Of a stretch of 64,000 nucleotides of DNA, positions 54,202-61,181 are shown one piece after another. A program made the position numbers and the translations under genes. How positions within the stretch are numbered: the first letter of the stretch is position 1; each line of letters opens with the position of its first letter. Below the pieces are notes generated by a model. It was not told the origin of the DNA and ran no database searches. It was given only the letters and a program-made list of their open reading frames with translations. Source of the DNA: Paludibacter sp. UBA6032 (lineage in GTDB: Bacteria; Bacteroidota; Bacteroidia; Bacteroidales; Paludibacteraceae); contig DIZI01000031.1 of NCBI GenBank assembly GCA_002427885.1, positions 62,001-126,000 on the forward strand. The letters run 5' to 3'.

Positions 54202-56094
54202 CTATTTTATGAATTTAAACATCTTCGCATTGTCGGTTTGAACCAAATACACTCCTTTTGGTAAGTTTTGAGTATTTATTGATTTATCATTAGAGATTTT
54301 TAGTTTAATACCAGAAGCATCGAAAATAACAAGTGATTTCTGTTCCGGATTGTTGATTAAACCATTGCTATAGAAGATAGTTTTTTTCTCATTAATATCT
54401 TTTAGACCGGTTACAGTATAATTATATTTTGCAGTTGTATTCAATAAATAAGCAGCAGAGTTTTTAAGTATATTGATAGCATTGCTATTGAAATATGTAA
54501 AATTATTGCCTTCCATACTTAATCCTACCATTAGAAATTTTGCAGCAAGATTATCCTGAATTTCATGTATTTGAATGCCGTTAGTTCCATCAAAAGTGGC
54601 AATAGTATGTGAATTAAAACCAGTCATAGTTGCTAAATCGGTAGCATATTGTACACCATTGACATTAGCAGCAGGCAAATTGTCATAGTAAGATAAAGTT
54701 GTACCGGAAAAGGTAACATTGCTAAAAATTGGGTGCGATTGCATTCCAATTGCCACATCTGCACTTCCTATCCCGGCAGCTGAACTTAACGGAGCAGCTG
54801 TAGACCAACCCCATCTGCCTGAATTATAGAAAAATGCTTTTAAATTCAAGATTGGTTTAACACCAACCATAGCCTTTGTTGCTACTCCTGTTGCATTTGT
54901 ACCAGAAACATTGGCATGCAATACAATTAAATCGAAGTTGGCATAAAAAGCATTGATGTCGGTCGGTGCTGTTGAACCCGCAGTTAAGTATGTGATATAA
55001 TAATCACTAAATGCAGATACTAACAAATTATCGTAAGTTTCGGCTTTACCATTCAATGTAAGCATACCGATATTTTTCTTTGTTGAAATAGTTGGAGTTA
55101 CAGTATACACTTTAGTTGAGTTGTCTTGTGCTGTAACTGTAATGCTTAGCGAACTATTTGTAACGAAATCGTAACTTGTTCCGGAAACTAAATTAACAGA
55201 GCCTGTAGTTGAATTCAACGAAAATACAACCGGCCAGTTTCCTAAAGTTCCTGTGTAGCTCGGAAATTCACAACTAATTGCCCCGGTGGCTTCATTGATT
55301 GTTGCTACTTTTCCATTAATTGTCATTGAAGTGATGGATTTATCTGTGTCAGGAGTTGACTTAACAGTAATATTGGCTGTATAATTTACAGGTGTTGTTC
55401 CGTCGGTTATAGTGTAAACAATAGGTCCGGAAGTAAAATTCTGAACGCCCGTTGGACTATAACTAGTTGCTGTACCTCCTAAAGTAACTTCAGGTGTTAC
55501 CGCTGAAATATCAGTCCCATAGGGCATTTGCAGGGTAATGGTTTTTGCGGCATCGTCAATTGTTGCACTTGTACCGTTAATTTTGAAAGCAGAAATTGTT
55601 GGTACCTTTGCAGCATAAGAAAAGGTGAAAAATGAAGTCCAGGCACTACTACTTGTTAATGCAACAACTTTTATGACACAAGGAACTTCCTTATTTACAG
55701 GAACAACAAAATCTTTGCAGGCACCAGTTCCATCAAGCTGTATATTTGCACCTCCATCAATGGTTACTATTAAACCACGTCCGGTTGCAATATTAGCAGT
55801 AATTGTCAAATTATCGCATTTCGCAAGGTAAAACATAATTGAACGGCTCGATCCGGTCTTAATATCAAATGTTTTTGTTGCCGTACCGCATTTTCCTGAT
55901 GTTCCACTGGCTATAGTGGTAAGTGTAAGCCAGCGGTCAGTTTGTGCTTTTGCATTCTCAGCGCTCACCGCATCCCAATCCATAACTAAGACACCCCCAG
56001 AAACAGTAGTTAAATCGAAGTTAATCTCAGCTTTTACAGAAAAACTAAAGAGTGATAAAAGCAAAATAATCCCAAGAGAAGTAATTTTTTTCAT
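54202..56094 (-). CDS. T9SS-exported multidomain protein, unknown function
   Basis: 630 aa. After a signal peptide (MKKITSLGIILLLSLFSFSV...A) come: a ~150-residue beta-rich domain (TKTFDIKTGSSRSIMFYLAK), two Ig-like repeats of the DUF5018 kind (ISAFKINGTSATIDDAAKTI; SITSMTINGKVATINEATGA), an alpha/beta domain (FDLIVLHANVSG, PILNLKAFFYNSGRWGW, FLMVGLSMEGNNF) that resembles ThuA/glutamine-amidotransferase-like folds, and a T9SS sorting domain (LVIFDASGIKLKI... LPKGVYLVQ). No catalytic residues are clear. The ATG at 56094 is supported because the in-frame extension to 56160 runs into a -7 element. Confidence 0.8.
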   Translation of the reverse strand: MKKITSLGIILLLSLFSFSVKAEINFDLTTVSGGVLVMDWDAVSAENAKAQTDRWLTLTTIASGTSGKCGTATKTFDIKTGSSRSIMFYLAKCDNLTITANIATGRGLIVTIDGGANIQLDGTGACKDFVVPVNKEVPCVIKVVALTSSSAWTSFFTFSYAAKVPTISAFKINGTSATIDDAAKTITLQMPYGTDISAVTPEVTLGGTATSYSPTGVQNFTSGPIVYTITDGTTPVNYTANITVKSTPDTDKSITSMTINGKVATINEATGAISCEFPSYTGTLGNWPVVFSLNSTTGSVNLVSGTSYDFVTNSSLSITVTAQDNSTKVYTVTPTISTKKNIGMLTLNGKAETYDNLLVSAFSDYYITYLTAGSTAPTDINAFYANFDLIVLHANVSGTNATGVATKAMVGVKPILNLKAFFYNSGRWGWSTAAPLSSAAGIGSADVAIGMQSHPIFSNVTFSGTTLSYYDNLPAANVNGVQYATDLATMTGFNSHTIATFDGTNGIQIHEIQDNLAAKFLMVGLSMEGNNFTYFNSNAINILKNSAAYLLNTTAKYNYTVTGLKDINEKKTIFYSNGLINNPEQKSLVIFDASGIKLKISNDKSINTQNLPKGVYLVQTDNAKMFKFIK

Positions 56095-56483
56095 GTGATT
56101 TAATATTAGTATTTGATTAATAGAAAGATATTGAAAATAATGGTTTATTTTCGTAGTCAAAGATAGTTACTATCAGGGATTGAGTCCATGATGATTTTGA
56201 CAGAATTTATCTTCTTTTTGATATATTGAACTAAAATTAGGCTGAACTAAGGCAGGACTTTCTATTATTGTTGGAAATTAAATAAGCAATTTAATTCTGT
56301 GACAATTGTTTATGGCTATTAAGGCGATAAATGGCTGGGAAATAAGAACTTTATGAAATACGAATAAATCCTGATATGAAATTTTGTTTTTTATTTTCTG
56401 AAAATGATAATCAGATTTATAATAATGGGTGAGTGGGTTTCAAACAATTAGCTTCGGCACTAAGATTTAACTGAGCATTCAAA
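56095..56483. other. Intergenic region after the AraC gene
   Basis: 389 bases with no gene. It holds the -7 candidate TATCTTTG (56165-56158, minus) for the gene at 56094. No hairpin terminator for the AraC gene was found. Confidence 0.4.
56158..56165 (-). promoter_or_regulatory. -7 element of the T9SS-exported unknown protein
   Basis: Minus-strand TATCTTTG matches TAnnTTTG and gives a leader of about 60 bases before 56094. The -33 region is not obvious. Confidence 0.45.
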
Positions 56484-57413
56484 TTATATATCTGCTTCAG
56501 GTTCTTCAATTTCAGCTTGAGAACCTCTTCCGTAAGAACGGTATTCAAGAGGAGTGAAGCCGGTAATTTTTTTGAATAAAGAAAAGAAATGTTCAGTTGA
56601 ATTGTAATCAAGCATATAAGAAATGACTTTGACCGAATGAGATGTGCTGACTAAGAGGTGTTTGGCTTTGCGCAGTTTCAGTTCCTGAAAATATTTGGCA
56701 GGAGCATAGCCGGTGTAATCTTTAAATACCTTTCTGAACCAGGAATAGCTAATGCTAAGTTTGTTCGCGAGTTCTTCAGGATCAATATTTTTATAAACAT
56801 TTTCATTCATTATAATTTTGGCCTGTTCAATCTTTTGTACCACATCGCCCACTTCAAAAATCTTATTCTGTGAAACAGATAATGCCAAACCAAGTATATG
56901 AAGAACAATTCCCGATAAATATTGCTGTGAACAAATTTTATCACTTTCTGCCACCTCGATGGCACACGTAAAAAGATTAACCAATTCTTCATTTATACCA
57001 ACCTCCAGAATTTGATTTTCTCTTGATATAAATGATTTCTCAACTATACTATCAAATACAGAGCCTTCGAATCCGATATAATATTCATTCCATCCCGATT
57101 CCGTTAAGGGTTGATAGGTGTGCCATTGACCTGGGAAAATAACAAAAAGTATTCCTTTAGAAATTGGTATCTCTTCGCCAGAATCAAAACGGAGAGTGCC
57201 TTTACCCTTTGTTATATAGACAAATTGATATTCGTGCAGTATGCGTCCTTTTTGAGTGTTGAAAAAATATCCCGACGGGTGATCGGTTATTGGATAGGGT
57301 GAGTTAGGTTGTATTGATTGAAATCCAACTGTGTTTACCGAAAGACCAAATTTTTTATCTTTCTCACTTACAATCAGATATTTGAATTCAACTCCTAAGT
57401 CATTGTAATTCAT
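56484..57413 (-). CDS. AraC family transcriptional regulator
   Basis: 309 aa. N-terminal cupin-like sensing domain (FVYITKGKGTLRFDSGEEIP, FVIFPGQWHTYQPL) and a C-terminal AraC double helix-turn-helix (ELANKLSISYSWFRKVFKDY, YAPAKYFQELKLRKAKHLL, VISYMLDYNSTEHFFSLFKK, FTPLEYR). Cytosolic one-component regulator, probably sensing a pectin-derived sugar and controlling this locus. It stands alone between the GH105 terminator and the T9SS protein gene. Confidence 0.93.
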   Translation of the reverse strand: MNYNDLGVEFKYLIVSEKDKKFGLSVNTVGFQSIQPNSPYPITDHPSGYFFNTQKGRILHEYQFVYITKGKGTLRFDSGEEIPISKGILFVIFPGQWHTYQPLTESGWNEYYIGFEGSVFDSIVEKSFISRENQILEVGINEELVNLFTCAIEVAESDKICSQQYLSGIVLHILGLALSVSQNKIFEVGDVVQKIEQAKIIMNENVYKNIDPEELANKLSISYSWFRKVFKDYTGYAPAKYFQELKLRKAKHLLVSTSHSVKVISYMLDYNSTEHFFSLFKKITGFTPLEYRSYGRGSQAEIEEPEADI

Positions 57414-57954
57414 AGTAATATTTATTTTTTGTATTCCGGGAAAAATATTTGTGCATTAAATCAATCCGGCAGATCTAACCAATCACCAATTTTACTCACA
57501 CATTTTCTAAATATATTTTTTAATGGTCGAAATCAGTTGCGTAAATTCATTTAAAGCTAATCGCATACAACAAATATCTGAGGCAAAAATACAATAAATT
57601 TTGTATATATGATTCTTTTTTCAAAATATTGTGTGCGAACACGGAATTAGATTTCTGTTGTTTGTATTCCGTCATACTACACATTATCAAAGCATTTCAT
57701 CTAAAATTATATTTTCTCACTGTAGGTATATATTGAATAATATATTATATAACATGTATTTCGAAGCGTTTATTTGTAATCTTTTAAGACTTTTTGAATC
57801 CCGGATGACATAAATACTTGTATTACTTGATTAAAATTGTAAAGATGACAGAACCGTTTTGTAAATGATAGCCTGGGTCGTCACCAATGGAAAAAAAAGA
57901 TACGCTATACTTTTTTTTAGTATAGCGTATCTTTTTTGTTGTTGTATTTTTATC
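57414..57954. other. 541-base intergenic region upstream of AraC gene
   Basis: No gene is supported. It contains a minus-strand -7 candidate TATTTTTG (57591-57584), which would give the AraC gene a leader of about 165 bases, and the GH105 terminator at 57893-57937. The small plus-strand frame at 57631-57813 looks like chance. Confidence 0.4.
57893..57937. terminator. Strong 19-bp terminator after GH105
   Basis: AAAAAAGATACGCTATACT (57893-57911) and AGTATAGCGTATCTTTTTT (57919-57937) form a perfect 19-bp stem with a 7-T loop. It closes the GH106-GH28-GH105 group on the minus strand and separates it from AraC. Confidence 0.85.
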
Positions 57955-59259
57955 TTACTTTTTTAATCCGATTTTATCGTATTGCGATTCTGCTTTTATT
58001 TCAGTATACTTCGGTGCATCAATCATCTCTACCAAAGCACGTAAAACCGGTCCTTCTCCCATGGGATCATTTTCCTGAGTCGGACGTGTGTAATAATATT
58101 GTAACGATGGCATAATACCTGTTCCAACACAAATAGCAGTTACATCACCATTAGGGGTAATTTTAGTCATCATTCCCTTTAACCCCTGTTCTGCGACATA
58201 AATGAAATCGGGGTGCAGCCAGCCTTCCTTTACTCCACGAGCCAGTCCAAACACGAACATAGCAGTTCCGGTAATTTCTTCATAGGAGTCTTCTTTGTCT
58301 AATATTTGATGCCAAAGACCGTTTTTCCCCTGATAACGTGCCACACCACTGGCTTGTTGTTGAAAATTCTTTAAAACCGCATCGCGCAGGGGATGATTTT
58401 TAGGCATATACTTTAATAAATCGGCCTGTGCCATAAATACCCAACCATTTGCACGACTCCAATGAGCTACACCGTGTTCGTTATCATCCGTATGGTAACA
58501 ATGATAATAAAGTTGTTTTTCCGGGTCCCATAAATATTTTGTATAATTTAATACCTGATTGGCTGCATCGGTAAAATACTTATCGTCACCGGTGAGCTGT
58601 CCCATACGACTTAAAAATGAGATTGCCATAAATGCATCATCCGCCCAAATGGTGTTTTCATGTGGCCAGATACGTGCTATAGTTCCATCAGATAAACGGG
58701 GTTCCGAAGTATTAATATGATTAGCAGTTTCGTTGATATAGTCTAAAAAGGCCTTATTCGGAAAACGTTTTTGAAGTTCTATCAAACTGGCTCCCATGGG
58801 ACCATTGTCATCGAGTCGTTTTCCGCGGAAGAGCATATGCCAGCTAACATTCCGTACTCCATACCATCCATCTTTTTGTAAAGCCTGATCATAAAGTTTT
58901 TTAAAATAACTCAGATTGCCATCGTTAAATACAAAATTCATGTTTTTAAGAACATAATTTTCGTATTTTTTATCCTTCAACTTATCACCAAGTTCCATAA
59001 GTGCTATGTTCGTGACTCCGTTGGTGTAATGCCATTGATTGTATTTGGATTGAACCACAACATTGGGTGAAAGAGCCAGATCTTTTACAGTAGTATAAGT
59101 TTCACCTGTTTTATTATTCTCAAATAAATAACTTGTAGAGGTTACAATACGATTGGCAATTTTTTTTGCTGTTTCTTCTGCAGACATTTTGTTCTGAGAA
59201 TATACTGTCTGTATTCCCAAAAATAAAACAACGAATGGGATCAATTTTCTTAATTTCAT
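57955..59259 (-). CDS. GH105/GH88-type unsaturated glycuronyl hydrolase
   Basis: 434 aa with signal peptide (ending TVYSQ) and no sorting domain, so probably periplasmic. The (alpha/alpha)6 barrel shows IWADDAFMAI (WADD at 205-208), HWSRANGW at 266-273, GLWHQILDKEDSYEEITGTA, and GEGPVLRALVEM near the end. It removes 4,5-unsaturated galacturonate from lyase products. It differs clearly from the T9SS-exported GH105 in this window. Third of three pectin genes (GH106, GH28, GH105), closed by a strong terminator. Confidence 0.92.
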   Translation of the reverse strand: MKLRKLIPFVVLFLGIQTVYSQNKMSAEETAKKIANRIVTSTSYLFENNKTGETYTTVKDLALSPNVVVQSKYNQWHYTNGVTNIALMELGDKLKDKKYENYVLKNMNFVFNDGNLSYFKKLYDQALQKDGWYGVRNVSWHMLFRGKRLDDNGPMGASLIELQKRFPNKAFLDYINETANHINTSEPRLSDGTIARIWPHENTIWADDAFMAISFLSRMGQLTGDDKYFTDAANQVLNYTKYLWDPEKQLYYHCYHTDDNEHGVAHWSRANGWVFMAQADLLKYMPKNHPLRDAVLKNFQQQASGVARYQGKNGLWHQILDKEDSYEEITGTAMFVFGLARGVKEGWLHPDFIYVAEQGLKGMMTKITPNGDVTAICVGTGIMPSLQYYYTRPTQENDPMGEGPVLRALVEMIDAPKYTEIKAESQYDKIGLKK

Positions 59260-59600
59260 GAAACTTATTACTTTATATAATTTTTACTAATACTGCTAAA
59301 TTGATAAAAAAGAGATGCCTGAAGTTTGCAATTATCATATCAGATAGTGTGAATCATTTTTGTGACTTAACAAATTAATTATTTTTCAGATGAATCATTT
59401 TGAGCAGAATAATGCAATGATTAAATTGAAATTGAAATTGAATTTATGTCCAAAAAATAGATATTGCAAATTAACAACAAATAGCACGTACTTAAAATGG
59501 AGTTATGTACAATAATATAGAATTAAGTACAGCCATCATGAAAAGGATGGCTGTAAAATTATAATATCAGTATTATTTCTTGTAAATTAAACTTTGAAAA
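59260..59600. other. Intergenic region between GH28 and GH105
   Basis: 341 bases, no gene. It holds a 9-bp hairpin (ACAGCCATC 59529-59537, GATGGCTGT 59546-59554), an 8-bp inverted repeat GTACTTAA (59488-59495) / TTAAGTAC (59523-59530), and a further GTAC between them. Likely the GH28 transcript end and the GH105 control region; no clear TAnnTTTG. Confidence 0.45.
59529..59554 (-). terminator. Hairpin after GH28
   Basis: ACAGCCATC and GATGGCTGT pair perfectly over 9 bp with loop ATGAAAAG. The following minus-strand sequence is only moderately T-rich (ACTTAATTCTATATT). Confidence 0.5.
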
Positions 59601-61157
59601 TCAATTTTTAATGATTTCTCCGGGAACATTTTGTATGTCTATATCTTTGCAATTGAGTATTTTTAATGCTGGTCCTTCCGATTGTTTTATGACAATATTT
59701 TTCAGAACAATATTTTTACTTTCCTTTATTTCACCGCCAAGTCTGGAACTGATAAAAGCATTTTCCACATAAATACCTTCAATGGGATTTTCAGGCAATC
59801 CGTTAAAATACATGGCACGATTAGCATTTGTGCACGAGATATTTTTAATATGGATATTACGGAAAGTGGGGGTTGTTTCATCCACTTTTTGTAAAATCCG
59901 CTGGCCGGTTATAGAATCGAACTGAGCTTCAACAGCTGATTTACCCATATAAAACAAATCGAAAAGCAATGGTTCGGTTACTATATCCATCATGGCGATA
60001 TTTTCGGCAAAGATATTTTCAACAACACCACCACGACCGCGTTTGCTCTTGAATCGCAAACCAACATCGGTGCCGATAAATTTGCAGTTGGCTACTTTCA
60101 TGTTTCTGGCTCCGCCAGACATTTCGCTGCCCACAACAAAACCTCCATGACCTCTGAAAACGGTGCAATTATCAACTATCAGGTTTTCGCAGGGACGTGC
60201 CCGTTGTCTGCCTTCTTCATCTTTCCCGCTTTTTATGCAAATTCCATCGTCGCCCACATCAAAAGAAGAATTAACTATCAACGTATTTTTACATGATTCC
60301 AGGTCGATGCCATCTCCGTTTTCTGCATAACTCGGATTACGAACAGCAACACCATCCAGGATCACATTTTCGCACATCAGTGGATGAAGATTCCATGCGG
60401 GTGAATTTTGAAACAAAACTCCCTGCAGATAAAGATTTTTACATTCGATAAAACTGACCATCACCGGGCGGAGAAAATCACGGATGGAATTCCATTCTTC
60501 ATCGGTTTTAAGATTTCGCGGTACGTTCATATCGGCCATTTGCTGGCCTTTCAGATATTGTTCGGAAGGATACCAGTAATCGGCACGTTTAAAAACACCG
60601 CCTTTCGATGTAAATTTCTTCCAGTAGCTTTCGGTCACACTTTGCTTTTTTAATCCCCGCCAATATTGGCCGTTTCCATCAATTGCTCCATCCCCGGTAA
60701 TGGCTACATTGGTTAGGTTTCTGCCAGAAATTGGTGACTGGCAACGTTTGGTTGCCAAACCTTCGAAGATAGTTTCGACTAACGGATACAAGTCTTTATC
60801 ATGGGAAAAGAGTATAATGGCTCCTTTTTCGAGATGCAGATTAATATTACTTTTGAAAACAATGGGACCGGTAAACCAGACACCAACCGGTACATTGACT
60901 GTTCCACCGCCTTTGCCGGATAAAGTGTTGATTGCTTTTGTAAAAGCATCGGTACATAAATCGGTTCCGTTTCCCACAGCACCAAAATCGGTAATGGAAA
61001 CACTTCTGTCGGGAAAAACAGGAATATCAATTTGTGGCATCTCAAAAGGAAGATCTTTGTACAAATAGGCATATTTGTATGCATCTCTCGCCTGAGTGAT
61101 CGTCGAGAGTGTAAAAATAGATACTAGAATTGCAACTCTTAATGTTGTCTTTTTCAT
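59601..61157 (-). CDS. GH28 polygalacturonase-type glycoside hydrolase
   Basis: 518 aa. Signal peptide (ending TQA), then a beta-helix with all four GH28 motifs: NGD (280-282), GDD (302-304, in VGDDGICIKSG), GHG (336-338) and R368-x-K370. The three catalytic aspartates D282, D303 and D304 and the His are present, so it should be active. Pectin hydrolase: galacturonan or rhamnogalacturonan; the exact bond is uncertain. Encoded just after the GH106-like gene. Confidence 0.94.
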   Translation of the reverse strand: MKKTTLRVAILVSIFTLSTITQARDAYKYAYLYKDLPFEMPQIDIPVFPDRSVSITDFGAVGNGTDLCTDAFTKAINTLSGKGGGTVNVPVGVWFTGPIVFKSNINLHLEKGAIILFSHDKDLYPLVETIFEGLATKRCQSPISGRNLTNVAITGDGAIDGNGQYWRGLKKQSVTESYWKKFTSKGGVFKRADYWYPSEQYLKGQQMADMNVPRNLKTDEEWNSIRDFLRPVMVSFIECKNLYLQGVLFQNSPAWNLHPLMCENVILDGVAVRNPSYAENGDGIDLESCKNTLIVNSSFDVGDDGICIKSGKDEEGRQRARPCENLIVDNCTVFRGHGGFVVGSEMSGGARNMKVANCKFIGTDVGLRFKSKRGRGGVVENIFAENIAMMDIVTEPLLFDLFYMGKSAVEAQFDSITGQRILQKVDETTPTFRNIHIKNISCTNANRAMYFNGLPENPIEGIYVENAFISSRLGGEIKESKNIVLKNIVIKQSEGPALKILNCKDIDIQNVPGEIIKN

Positions 61158-61181
61158 TATTCGTACTTTTTGTATTTAATA

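Noticed and set aside
57631..57813. 60-aa plus-strand frame in the AraC upstream region
   Set aside because: Composition looks like random AT-rich translation, no promoter or family, and it lies opposite to all neighbours.
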